A stretch of DNA of 17,821 nt from JBCBTJ01 sp964597685 (GTDB lineage: Bacteria; Pseudomonadota; Alphaproteobacteria; Caulobacterales; Hyphomonadaceae), in contig CAZQZC010000049.1 in NCBI GenBank assembly GCA_964597685.1, forward strand, positions 1-17,821. Reading direction: 5' to 3'. Position numbers and translations under genes: made by a program. The notes under the pieces are model-generated. The model saw nothing but the letters and a program-made list of their open reading frames with translations, was not told the DNA's origin and searched no databases. This document shows, piece by piece, positions 1 to 8,097 of this stretch (position 1 is the first letter of the stretch; each line of letters begins with the position of its first letter).

Positions 1-1217
1 ACTTCTTGGCCGAGGAATTCAAGAAAGATCAGGGCATCGATCTTAAAGCCGACAAGCTCGCCCTCCAGCGCCTGAAGGAAGAAGCTGAGAAGGCGAAGAA
101 GGAGCTCTCCTCCGCCTCGCAATATGAAGTGAACTTGCCCTTCATCACGGCCGACGCTTCGGGCCCGAAACACCTCAACATCAAGCTGACGCGGGCGAAG
201 TTCGAAAGCCTGGTGGCTGACCTGGTGAAACGCACGATCGAGCCGTGCAAGAAAGCCCTGGCCGACGCCGGCAAATCCGCATCTGAAATCGACGACGTCG
301 TCCTGGTTGGCGGGATGACCCGCATGCCGGCCGTGCAGGAAGCGGTGAAATCCTTCTTCAGCAAGGAGCCGCACAAGGGCGTGAACCCGGACGAAGTGGT
401 CGCGATCGGCGCGGCGATCCAAGCCGGCGTCCTTCAGGGCGACGTGAAAGACGTTGTGCTCCTCGACGTCACGCCCCTGTCGCTGGGTATCGAGACATTG
501 GGCGGCGTGTTTACGCGCCTCATCGACCGAAACACGACGATCCCCACCAAGAAGTCCCAAGTCTTCTCGACGGCGGACGATAATCAGCCCGCGGTTACCA
601 TTCGCGTCCACCAGGGCGAGCGGGAGATGGCCGCCGACAACAAATTGCTGGCTCAATTCAATCTCGAAGGCCTTCCGCCGGCGCCGCGCGGCCTGCCCCA
701 AATCGAGGTCACCTTCGACATCGACGCAAACGGCATCGTCAATGTGTCGGCCAAAGACAAGGCGACCAATAAAGAGCAGCAGGTGACCATTCAAGCGAAT
801 GGCGGCCTCAACGACGACGAGATCAATCAGATGATGAAGGACGCGGAGGCGAACGCAGACGCGGACAAACAGCGTCGCGAACTCGTCGAAGCCAAAAACG
901 CCGCTGAAGCGATGATCCACCAGACCGAGAAACAGCTTGAAGAGCACGGCGACAAGGTGGGTGCGGACGTGAAATCCGAGATCGAGTCGGCCGCCGCGGA
1001 GCTGAAAACCGCCGCCGAGGGCGATAATCTCGCCGACATCCACGCGAAGACTCAGGCGCTCACCCAGGCCGCCATGAAGCTGGGCGAGGCGATTTACTCT
1101 GCGCAGCAGGCTGAAACCGCCGAAGCCGACGCCGCTAAAGACGCCGCCGCTGACGGCGACGACGTGGTCGATGCGGATTTCGAAGAGGTCGACGGCGATC
1201 AGCAGAAATCGGCCTAG
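1..1217 (+). CDS. dnaK: Chaperone DnaK (Hsp70), C-terminal part, 5' end cut by window edge
   Basis: Hsp70 chaperone that binds and releases unfolded polypeptides in an ATP-dependent cycle in the cytoplasm. The reading frame is open from the first base, so the first roughly 230 residues, with most of the ATPase domain, lie outside the window. Seen here are the end of the nucleotide-binding domain (VLVGGMTRMPAVQ), the interdomain linker (VVLLDVTPLSLGIETLGG), the beta substrate-binding domain (TIPTKKSQVFSTADDNQP, QGEREMAADN, FDIDANGIVNVSAKDK) and the helical lid. The tail DDVVDADFEEVDGD is the usual DnaK C-terminal motif. The gene ends at TAG 1215-1217, just before a hairpin terminator. dnaJ, often the next gene in this class, does not follow. 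Family assignment is certain. Confidence 0.98.
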   Translation, partial: FLAEEFKKDQGIDLKADKLALQRLKEEAEKAKKELSSASQYEVNLPFITADASGPKHLNIKLTRAKFESLVADLVKRTIEPCKKALADAGKSASEIDDVVLVGGMTRMPAVQEAVKSFFSKEPHKGVNPDEVVAIGAAIQAGVLQGDVKDVVLLDVTPLSLGIETLGGVFTRLIDRNTTIPTKKSQVFSTADDNQPAVTIRVHQGEREMAADNKLLAQFNLEGLPPAPRGLPQIEVTFDIDANGIVNVSAKDKATNKEQQVTIQANGGLNDDEINQMMKDAEANADADKQRRELVEAKNAAEAMIHQTEKQLEEHGDKVGADVKSEIESAAAELKTAAEGDNLADIHAKTQALTQAAMKLGEAIYSAQQAETAEADAAKDAAADGDDVVDADFEEVDGDQQKSA

Positions 1218-1241
1218 AGGGCGCGATCATCGAATTTACGG

Positions 1242-1273
1242 AAAGGCCTTCGGATACGAGTCCGGAGGCCTTT
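1242..1273 (+). terminator. Rho-independent terminator after dnaK
   Basis: A 13-base arm (AAAGGCCTTCGGA, 1242-1254) pairs with its near-perfect complement (TCCGGAGGCCTTT, 1261-1273) across a 6-base loop; the single non-Watson-Crick position can form a G-U pair. The stem begins 24 bases past the dnaK stop and is followed by a weak T-rich run (CTTATAT). Being nearly symmetrical, and lying just beyond the 3' end of the minus-strand gene at 1305-1544, it may also stop transcription from that side, although the T tract on that strand is short. Confidence 0.85.
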
Positions 1274-1304
1274 CTTATATCGTCCGAAATGGTCTGAGAC
1301 GGAA

Positions 1305-1544
1305 TCAGGCTGAGGTCAGCATTCGATAGATCTCGTCTTTCAGCGCCATACGTCGCTTGCGTAGCTCGGCTTCGTGCGTGTCGCTGACGGGCTCCACATG
1401 GGTCTCGATCCGATGGATCGTCCTGTTCACCTCATGATACTCCTCGGCAAGCTTCGCAAAATGCGCGTTGCCCGTTTTCAGCGCCGTTATCCTTGCTGCG
1501 GCGTCGGGGAATTCCTCATGCAGTTCGTGGGGCGTATGCGACAT
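1305..1544 (-). CDS. YdcH-like small protein (DUF465)
   Basis: A 79-residue protein of the DUF465/YdcH family, common in Proteobacteria and of unknown function. Recognisable are the N-terminal HELHEEFPD, the central EYHEVNRTIHRIE and the C-terminal ELRKRRMALKDEIYRML. The composition is charged and alpha-helical, consistent with a small coiled-coil or helical hairpin; it has no signal peptide or membrane segment. The start is well fixed: an AAAGGAG ribosome site lies 7 bases before ATG 1544. The length is typical for the family. It follows xerC on the same strand with an 84-base gap, so it may be transcribed with xerC or alone. It is tail-to-tail with dnaK across the terminator at 1242-1273. 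Confidence 0.9.
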   Translation of the reverse strand: MSHTPHELHEEFPDAAARITALKTGNAHFAKLAEEYHEVNRTIHRIETHVEPVSDTHEAELRKRRMALKDEIYRMLTSA

Positions 1545-1628
1545 AAGGCGGCTCCTTTCTGAGACCTGATGTCGACATTCGCGCGTGATGCGCGTCGCCG
1601 AGCAATACGTGGCAACCCGTACAGGGGG

Positions 1629-2522
1629 TCACCCCCGCGGATGGGCCGCCGAGACCACATCGCGCAGTCGCGTTGCGTCAACGCCAGTATAAACCTGGGT
1701 CGTCGATAGGCTCGCATGGCCAAGCAGGGTCTGGATCGCGCGCAAATCGCCGCCATGGGCTAGCAGGTGGGTGGCGAAAGAATGGCGCAGGGCGTGCGGC
1801 GTCGCGCTGTCAGGCAGGCCGAGACTGGCGCGCATCCGCTGGAGGGCGGCCTGAATTGCACGCGGTCCCAGCGGCCCGCCGCGCGCGCCGCGGAATAGGG
1901 GCTCGTGGCGGGCCGCTGCGAACGGGCAAACCGCTGAATAAGCGTCGATCGCTTGGCGCACGCTTGGCAAGAGGGGCGCGATCCGCACCTTCCCGCCTTT
2001 GCCTGTAACCCGCAGCCGTTCAGGAGCCGGGACGTCCGCGCCGGTCAGCGACAAGGCCTCCGAGATCCTGAGCCCGGCGCCGTAGAGCAACGACAAGACG
2101 GCCGCGTCGCGCGCGCCGATCCAAGGTTCGTCCGCCTCGCCGGCTTCTGCCACCATATCGAACGCCGCCGGCTCAGACACAGGCCGCGGCAGGCGGGCGG
2201 GGCGTTTGGGTCCGCGGATCAGGAGAATATCGGCATTGTGTCGGTCCCGCGCCCGGTCGAGCCAACGATAAAACGCTTTAATCGCCGACAGCGCACGGGC
2301 GATCGACGCGTCGGATAGGCCGTCAGTGCGGCGCTGGGCGAGGAAGGCGCGCAATTCGCGGGTTGAGATCGCCGCCAGACTGTCTTCCGAAGCCGGCGCT
2401 TCCTGATAGGAGGTGTGGAACGCAAAGAACGCCCGCAAATCCTGGGCATAGGCCTCAACCGTTTTGGCGGCCGCGCGTCGTTCGCCGGAGAGATAGGCGA
2501 GGAATTCAGTGAGAAGCTCCAT
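1629..2522 (-). CDS. xerC: Tyrosine recombinase XerC
   Basis: A 297-residue site-specific tyrosine recombinase. In this family XerC acts with XerD at dif to resolve chromosome dimers before division. The N-terminal SAM-like DNA-binding domain covers about residues 1-90 (TVEAYAQDLRAFFAFH, LSAIKAFYRWL). The catalytic domain keeps the full active-site set: R152 in GAGLRISEAL, K175 in GKGGKVR, H243 and R246 in HALRHSFATHLL, H269 in LLGHASLSTTQ, and the nucleophile Y278 in QVYTGVD. Length is normal for XerC. It is divergent from priA across 55 bases, a chromosomal arrangement that supports the housekeeping Xer role over an integrase one. XerD is not in the window, so the C/D label rests on length, sequence flavour and context. 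Confidence 0.9.
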   Translation of the reverse strand: MELLTEFLAYLSGERRAAAKTVEAYAQDLRAFFAFHTSYQEAPASEDSLAAISTRELRAFLAQRRTDGLSDASIARALSAIKAFYRWLDRARDRHNADILLIRGPKRPARLPRPVSEPAAFDMVAEAGEADEPWIGARDAAVLSLLYGAGLRISEALSLTGADVPAPERLRVTGKGGKVRIAPLLPSVRQAIDAYSAVCPFAAARHEPLFRGARGGPLGPRAIQAALQRMRASLGLPDSATPHALRHSFATHLLAHGGDLRAIQTLLGHASLSTTQVYTGVDATRLRDVVSAAHPRG

Positions 2523-2577
2523 TCCGATGTGATGCGGCGCCTAGCGTTAACGCGCGGTTTTGTTCACTCTCTGTGCC

Positions 2578-4746
2578 ATGCCCGTTGCGCGTGTCCTGAT
2601 TCCCTTGCCCCTGCCGGAGCCGTTTGACTACGAGGTTCCAGAAGGTCTCGCTGTCGAGCCCGGCGCCTATGTTCGCGTTCCTCTGGGCGCGGTGGAGCGC
2701 ACGGGTGTGGTTTGGGACGTCGCCAATGATGAGGCGGCCGACGGCCGGACGCTAAAACAGGTGACCCACGTCTACCCTGCGCCGCCGATGCCGGAGGCGA
2801 TGCGGCGCTTTGTGGATTGGGCCGCGAAGTATGTCGTCGCCGCGCCGGGAGCCGTGCTCGCCATGGCCCTGCGCCATTCCGGCGGGTTGAAACCCTCGCC
2901 CACGGAGACGCTCTTCGCTCGCACCGGCGAGACGCCGGCGCGGATCACCCCGGCGCGGGAGAAGGCGCTTGACGCCGCCGCAGCCCTAGGTCCGTCGAGC
3001 GCGGCACTGCTTGCGGCGGAAGCGGGCGTGTCGACGGGCGTCGTCTCGGGCTTGGTGGACGCAGGCGCGTTGAAGAAGCTCGTCGCCGACGTCGACCGTC
3101 CCTTCGCCAAACCAGATCCCAGCCGACCGGGTTTCGACCTGACGCCGGAGCAGAGCGGCGCGGCCGAGGCCTTGCGCGCTGCGATTGCGGCGACCGGTTT
3201 CCAACCCTTTCTGCTCGACGGCGTCACAGGGTCGGGCAAGACGGAGGTCTATTTCGAGGCGATCGCTGAAGCGCTGAACCGAGACGCCCAGAGCCAGGTC
3301 CTGGTCTTATTGCCGGAGATCGCGCTCACCGAAGCTGTGTTCGGTCGCTTCGAGACGCGCTTCGGCGCCGCGCCGACAGCCTGGCACTCCGGCCTCAGCG
3401 AGAAGGAGCGCCGAAGGGCCTGGCGGGAAATCGTCCACGGGCGGTCTCGGATTGTCATCGGCGCGCGCTCGGCATTGTTTCTGCCGTTTGCGCGGCTGGG
3501 GCTCATAATTGTCGATGAGGAGCATGACGGCTCCTTCAAGCAGGAGGACGGCGTGATTTATCACGCCCGCGATCTGGCCGTCATGCGTGCAAAGCTGGAA
3601 AACGCGGCGATCATCCTCGCCTCGGCCACGCCGGCGCTGGAGACCATGGTCAACGCCGAGACGGGTCGCTACAGCCGCTTGAAGCTGGCAGCCCGGCCGG
3701 GCGCGGCCCGCTTGCCGGACGTGGCGCTGGTGAGCCTGCGCGACGCGCCCCCGGACAAGGGCGCCTGGCTGTCGCCCGTCCTCGTCGAGGCCATGCGCGA
3801 GACATTGGGCGCGGGCGAGCAATCGTTGCTTTTCTTGAATCGCCGGGGTTATGCGCCGCTTGTCCTGTGCAAGGCGTGCGGTGAACGCATGAAGAGCCCG
3901 GGCACCGAGAGCTGGCTGACCGAGCACCGCTATACCGGCCGGCTCGTCTGCCATTTGACCGGGTTCTCCATGAAGCGCCCGGAACGTTGCCCCCATTGCG
4001 GCGCCGCGGACAGCCTTATGGGCGTCGGTCCGGGCGTGGAGCGCGTGGCGGAGGAAGCGCGGCGTATTTTGTCCGGGGCGAGGATCGAGATCTTGTCCTC
4101 CGACACAGCTGAACGCGACGGAGGAGCCTCCGACCTCGTCGCGCGCATGGCCGCCGGCGAGATCGACGTCCTTGTGGGCACGCAGATCGTCGCCAAGGGG
4201 CACAATTTTCCGAAACTGACTTTGGTCGGCGTCGTCGACGCCGACGCGGGCATGAAGGGCGGAGACTTGAGAGCCGGAGAGCGAACCTATCAGCTCCTCT
4301 CCCAGGTCGCCGGTCGTGCGGGACGCGCAGACCGTCCCGGTCGGGCGCTGATCCAGACCTATCAACCCGAGAGCCCCGCCATGCAGGCATTGGCGGCCGC
4401 CGACCGCGATGGATTCCTGGCGATTGAACAAGAGATGCGTGAGCTTGCGGGCATGCCGCCATTCGGACGTTTGGCGGCGTTGATCATATCGGCTCCGTCA
4501 GCGGAGCAGGTCGACGAATTCTGCAACGCCGCCGCCAAAGCCGCGCCCCATGGCGAAGGCGTCGACGTGTTCGGACCAGCGCCTGCCCCAATCGCCATTC
4601 TACGCGGCCGGCACCGTCGTCGGTTCCTGATCCAATCGCCGCGCAGTGTGGATCTTTCGGCTTATATGGCGGCCTGGCGCGGCAAACTGAAACCGCCCGG
4701 CGCGGTGCGCGTCGCCGTCGATATCGATCCGTATTCGTTCTTATAG
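2578..4746 (+). CDS. priA: Primosomal replication-restart helicase PriA
   Basis: A 722-residue superfamily 2 helicase that recognises stalled forks and D-loops and reloads the replicative helicase. The N-terminal fork-binding domain starts at PVARVLIPLPLPEPFDYEVP. Walker A is GVTGSGKT (215-222), Walker B is DEEH (313-316), followed by GSFKQEDGVIYHARDLA. The later helicase motifs are GTQIVAKGHNFPKLTLVGVVDAD and QVAGRAGR. The zinc-binding insertion is altered: C431/C434 and C471/C474 are kept, but positions that are normally Cys are S440, T443 and T461, leaving C458 alone (see findings). ATG 2578 is preferred over an in-frame TTG at 2560 because PVARV is the usual N-terminus; no strong ribosome site is visible. 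It ends 13 bases before the convergent tolC gene. Confidence 0.96.
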   Translation: MPVARVLIPLPLPEPFDYEVPEGLAVEPGAYVRVPLGAVERTGVVWDVANDEAADGRTLKQVTHVYPAPPMPEAMRRFVDWAAKYVVAAPGAVLAMALRHSGGLKPSPTETLFARTGETPARITPAREKALDAAAALGPSSAALLAAEAGVSTGVVSGLVDAGALKKLVADVDRPFAKPDPSRPGFDLTPEQSGAAEALRAAIAATGFQPFLLDGVTGSGKTEVYFEAIAEALNRDAQSQVLVLLPEIALTEAVFGRFETRFGAAPTAWHSGLSEKERRRAWREIVHGRSRIVIGARSALFLPFARLGLIIVDEEHDGSFKQEDGVIYHARDLAVMRAKLENAAIILASATPALETMVNAETGRYSRLKLAARPGAARLPDVALVSLRDAPPDKGAWLSPVLVEAMRETLGAGEQSLLFLNRRGYAPLVLCKACGERMKSPGTESWLTEHRYTGRLVCHLTGFSMKRPERCPHCGAADSLMGVGPGVERVAEEARRILSGARIEILSSDTAERDGGASDLVARMAAGEIDVLVGTQIVAKGHNFPKLTLVGVVDADAGMKGGDLRAGERTYQLLSQVAGRAGRADRPGRALIQTYQPESPAMQALAAADRDGFLAIEQEMRELAGMPPFGRLAALIISAPSAEQVDEFCNAAAKAAPHGEGVDVFGPAPAPIAILRGRHRRRFLIQSPRSVDLSAYMAAWRGKLKPPGAVRVAVDIDPYSFL

Positions 4747-4759
4747 GCGCGAGACGCGA

Positions 4760-6505
4760 CTATTCCATAACCGCGTCCATGCCTTCGAGGCTGATAGGGT
4801 CCGGCGCGTCTGCCGGATCCGGGAACGGCTTGTCGTCCACGCCGAGGCCGATGCCCAGTTTCGTCTTGTTCTTCGGGTCTTTCTCAGCAAAGCCGACGAA
4901 GTAGTCTCGCCAGCCTGCGCGCTCGTCGAGGTCCGTGCCGTCCAGAATGTCGGCGTAACCTTCGATATTGAGGTTGGCGGCGCGCAATTCGCCCGCTTCC
5001 AACATCAGGCGGTAGGTGTCCACCTGCAGCGTCCGCTGGGCGCGCACGTCGGTGATCTGGGCGTTGAACAGCGTCTGCTGGGTTTGCAGCACGTCCAGCA
5101 CATTGGTGAGTCCTGAGGCCGCTTCGCGTTGCGTCCCGCGGGCGGCGACCTCTGCGGCGCGCACCGCCTCGCGGTTAGAGATGATCGCCGCGCGATCTGC
5201 GAGCAGGGTCTGGAAAACGGTCCGCACCCGCTCTTCGACCTGTCTCGCCGAATTGGCCGTTTCGAAGCGTCGTTGGCTCCGTAGCGCCTTCGCGCGGCGG
5301 ATGCTGGAAAATTCTTGGCCCGATTGGTAGATCGGAACTTGCAAATTGAGGCCAGCATTGACGCTGACTGTGACGCGGCTGTCCGTGAAAAGGCCGAAGT
5401 TCACCGGGCCTGTATTTCGGTTGATCGACGAGGTGATGTTCAAGGACGGCGACAAGGCGCCTTGAGCCTCTCGAACGGCGAAAAGCGCCGCCTCTTCGCG
5501 GAACCGCGCCTCGACGATCGCCGGGTTCTGATCAAGCGCCGTCAGCAGAAGGTCTTCCAACGAGTTTGGCAATTCCGGCAGCGGCGGCATCTCCGCCAAT
5601 CGCGTCGGATAATGTCCGACAATGGTCAAAAAGGATGAACGCGCCGCCTCGAGGTCGGACCGCGCGATGGCGACCTGCGTGTCTGCGTTTGCGACGGCCG
5701 ATTCGGTCTGTGCGAGATCCGTACGGGTCGACGAGCCGACCTGGAAGCGCAACCGCGTTGATTGCGCCTGTCGTTTGAGAGTGGCTCGGTTTCGCAGCGT
5801 CAGGTCGAGAATTCGCTCGCCCTGTTTGACGTCTGCGTAGGCCGTGATCGCCGCGAGCAGAATGTTCTGCTCCGTTGCTGCGAGAAGCGCTTCGCCGGCT
5901 TCGATGTCTCGGCGCGCACGAAGGATTGCGTTGCGATTCTGGAAACCTCGAAACAGCGGTTGCTGGAAGTTGGCGCCGAAACTTGTCGTTCGGCCGTTAA
6001 TTTGCGACCCGGGGTTTGTCGAGAAGCTGTTGGTTTGGTCGAAGAACGCCAATTGCGCGTTGCCGCTGAGCGTCGGGCGCCGGCCCGCCCTTGCAGACGA
6101 CAAGTTCTCCTCGACCCCCCTTTGCGACGCCCTTTGGGCTTGCAATTGCGGGTTGGTGGCGAAGGCGGCGGCCCGCGACTCGATCAGGGTCTCGGCGGGA
6201 TCTGCCTCATCCTCGCCGATGTCTGAGGTCTCCGGACCCGGTTGGTCCAGATTGTAGGGCGGGTCTGCCGCGTCCGGCTCGAGCTCCGGATCTTCCAAAT
6301 CCAGATCCCGGGGTTCGGGCGGCTCCAAATTGTAGGGCTCCGCCGCCTGGGCCAGCTTGACCTGGTCCTCGGTTGAGGTTTGGGCGAATGGATTGTCGGG
6401 GCTCTGGGCCACGGCGAACTGCGCCGTCAAAACAAGGCTCGCCGATGAGGCGGCCAAAAGGGCGCGCCGGCGACGCTGAATTCCATGCCTCATGGGACTC
6501 GACAT
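4760..6505 (-). CDS. tolC: TolC family outer-membrane channel protein
   Basis: A 581-residue exported protein of the TolC/OEP family, the trimeric outer-membrane duct of type I secretion and multidrug efflux. The N-terminus has arginines (residues 11-14), a hydrophobic stretch and a likely signal-peptidase site after AQFAVA. Two OEP repeats follow: about 110-300, with QPLFRGFQNRNAILRARRD and VGSSTRTDLAQTESAVANA, and about 315-510, with QVPIYQSGQEFSSIRRAK and GLTNVLDVLQTQQTLFNAQ. Between signal and first repeat is an unusual acidic, proline-rich stretch (about 56-107) in which PYNL occurs twice. The last 70 residues are also acidic and charged. AGGAGG lies 4 bases before ATG 6505. No transporter or adaptor gene is adjacent, so the partner system cannot be named. 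Confidence 0.9.
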   Translation of the reverse strand: MSSPMRHGIQRRRRALLAASSASLVLTAQFAVAQSPDNPFAQTSTEDQVKLAQAAEPYNLEPPEPRDLDLEDPELEPDAADPPYNLDQPGPETSDIGEDEADPAETLIESRAAAFATNPQLQAQRASQRGVEENLSSARAGRRPTLSGNAQLAFFDQTNSFSTNPGSQINGRTTSFGANFQQPLFRGFQNRNAILRARRDIEAGEALLAATEQNILLAAITAYADVKQGERILDLTLRNRATLKRQAQSTRLRFQVGSSTRTDLAQTESAVANADTQVAIARSDLEAARSSFLTIVGHYPTRLAEMPPLPELPNSLEDLLLTALDQNPAIVEARFREEAALFAVREAQGALSPSLNITSSINRNTGPVNFGLFTDSRVTVSVNAGLNLQVPIYQSGQEFSSIRRAKALRSQRRFETANSARQVEERVRTVFQTLLADRAAIISNREAVRAAEVAARGTQREAASGLTNVLDVLQTQQTLFNAQITDVRAQRTLQVDTYRLMLEAGELRAANLNIEGYADILDGTDLDERAGWRDYFVGFAEKDPKNKTKLGIGLGVDDKPFPDPADAPDPISLEGMDAVME

Positions 6506-6543
6506 ACGTCCTCCTCGACGTCGAAACGCAGAACATTTATCGT

Positions 6544-6572
6544 TTTACAGAAAATAATGAGCGTTCGGTCAA
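6544..6572 (-). promoter_or_regulatory. Candidate sigma-70-type promoter of tolC
   Basis: On the minus strand TTGACC (6567-6572) and TGTAAA (6544-6549) are separated by exactly 17 bases. Transcription would start near 6537 and give a leader of about 30 bases that includes the AGGAGG site before ATG 6505. Match to consensus is 5 of 6 for the -35 and 4 of 6 for the -10. The region is also locally AT-rich compared with its surroundings. Confidence 0.5.
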
Positions 6573-6659
6573 CGCCTCAAATCAACCTTCTCCGTTTTTT
6601 CACGATGGCGGAGGTCATTCCGCGCCCCTTGTGTGGCGCACGCGCCGCACTTTGGACGT

Positions 6660-6688
6660 GTGACAGCGCCGCGGCCCTCCCCTAAGGT
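6660..6688 (+). promoter_or_regulatory. Candidate promoter of the M28 peptidase gene
   Basis: GTGACA (6660-6665) and TAAGGT (6683-6688) are spaced by 17 bases, with a start expected near 6695 and a GGAG ribosome site at 6705-6708 ahead of ATG 6718. The -10 matches consensus poorly, so this is a positional suggestion only. Confidence 0.3.
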
Positions 6689-6717
6689 CGCCGCGATCAC
6701 GTTTGGAGACGCCCTCT

Positions 6718-8088
6718 ATGAAACTGACCTGCCTGGTCGCCGCTTCCCTGCTGGCCGCCGCGCCTGCCTTTGGACAGACGGCTATTCCGTCGACGGAGGT
6801 TCCGTTGCTCCATGACCTCGCATCTGATGTGTCGGCGGAGCGGATTGAAGCGGATGTTCGGACCCTGGTCGGGTTCGGCACCCGGCATACAGCGTCCGAG
6901 ACGACAAGCGACACCCGCGGCATCGGCGCGGCGCGTCGCTGGATCCATGCGGAGTTCGAGAAGATCTCGGCCGAATGCGGCGGTTGTCTGGAGGTGATGT
7001 ACGTCTCCGACACAATTTTTGGCGAGCCGCGGATCCCCGATCCCGTCGACGTGGTCAGCGTCGTCGCTATCCAGCGCGGGACGCTCGACCCTGATCGCAT
7101 GGTGATGATGTCTGGAGATATCGACAGCCGCGTTTCCGATCCGCTGAACGCCGTCGACGACAGCCCCGGTGCGAACGACAACGCCAGCGGCATGGCGGGC
7201 GCCATCGAGGCCGCGCGGGTTCTGTCAAAGTACGAATTCCCCGGCACGATTGTATATGCCGGCCTGGCCGGCGAGGAGCAGGGCTTGTTCGGCGGCCGCA
7301 TCGTCGCCCGCCACGCTTTGGCCGAAGGCTGGCGCATCAAAGCGGTGCTCAACAACGACATGATCGGCAACATCGAAGGGATCAACGGAATCATCAACAA
7401 CACGACCGCACGGGTCTTCTCGGAAGGCACGCGTGTTGTCGAAACGCCTGAGGAAGCGCGCATAAGACGGTTCACCGGCGGCGAGGTCGACAGTCCGTCC
7501 CGCAACATTGCACGCTATGTCGACCGCATGGCGGACGATTACATCGAGAACCTGGATGTCATGATGGTCTATCGGCTCGATCGGTTCGGCCGCGGGGGGC
7601 ACCATAGGCCGTTCAACGAATTGGGCATTCCGGGCGTGCGGATCATGGAGACCAACGAGAATTACAACCGCCAGCATCAAGATCTGCGGGTCGAGGACGG
7701 GATCGAATACGGCGACACGCTCGACGGGGTGGACTTCGATTTCGCCGCCAAGCTGACGGCGCTGAACGTCGTCTCGCTGGCTGGGATGGCCGCCGCGCCG
7801 CCGTTTCCGGCGAATGTCGAGATCTCTGGCGCCGTTCAACCCTCTACGACATTGCGCTGGTCTCGCCCCGAAGGTGAGGCTGCGGACAATTTGGCCGGCT
7901 ACCGCATCTACTGGCGCTACACCGACCAGCCCCAATGGCAATTCTCAGAATTCGTCGGCGACGTGACCGAGCACACATTGCAGAACGTCGTGATCGACAA
8001 TTACTATTTCGGCGTCGCGTCCGTGGCCAAGTCCGGGGCGGAAAGTCCGGTCGTTTTCCCGGGCCCGGCCGGCAGCTTTGGCGAGTGA
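6718..8088 (+). CDS. Secreted M28-family zinc metallopeptidase with C-terminal Fn3-like domain
   Basis: A 456-residue exported protein of the M28 (aminopeptidase Y/S) family, which removes N-terminal residues or cleaves related amide bonds with two zinc ions. The signal peptide MKLTCLVAASLLAAAPAFGQ precedes the peptidase domain (about 30-360). Ligand and catalytic positions seen: D154 in PGANDNASG, E186/E187 in AGEEQGLFGG, D214 in NNDMIGN and H320 in YNRQHQD; HHRPFNELGIPGVRI also fits the family. The first motif, normally H-x-D, reads D134-I-D136 in GDIDSR. Residues about 362-450 resemble a fibronectin type III fold (LRWSRP, LAGYRIYWRYTD, YYFGVASV). ATG 6718 is preferred over TTG 6703 because it gives a clean signal peptide and has GGAG upstream. 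It leads a plus-strand run with udk and the CAP gene. The substrate is unknown. Confidence 0.88.
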   Translation: MKLTCLVAASLLAAAPAFGQTAIPSTEVPLLHDLASDVSAERIEADVRTLVGFGTRHTASETTSDTRGIGAARRWIHAEFEKISAECGGCLEVMYVSDTIFGEPRIPDPVDVVSVVAIQRGTLDPDRMVMMSGDIDSRVSDPLNAVDDSPGANDNASGMAGAIEAARVLSKYEFPGTIVYAGLAGEEQGLFGGRIVARHALAEGWRIKAVLNNDMIGNIEGINGIINNTTARVFSEGTRVVETPEEARIRRFTGGEVDSPSRNIARYVDRMADDYIENLDVMMVYRLDRFGRGGHHRPFNELGIPGVRIMETNENYNRQHQDLRVEDGIEYGDTLDGVDFDFAAKLTALNVVSLAGMAAAPPFPANVEISGAVQPSTTLRWSRPEGEAADNLAGYRIYWRYTDQPQWQFSEFVGDVTEHTLQNVVIDNYYFGVASVAKSGAESPVVFPGPAGSFGE

Positions 8089-8097
8089 GCCCCGCTT

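Noticed and set aside
1629..2522. Reading the tyrosine recombinase as a phage or island integrase
   Set aside because: Its 297-residue length, XerC-like motifs, place beside priA, and the absence of tRNA, direct repeats or phage genes favour the housekeeping role.
3307..4431. A 374-codon open frame on the minus strand inside priA
   Set aside because: It is fully contained in priA, whose helicase motifs are unmistakable, and its product shows no family features.
7225..7941. A 238-codon minus-strand frame opposite the M28 peptidase
   Set aside because: The plus-strand gene has a signal peptide and metal-ligand motifs; the antisense frame has none.
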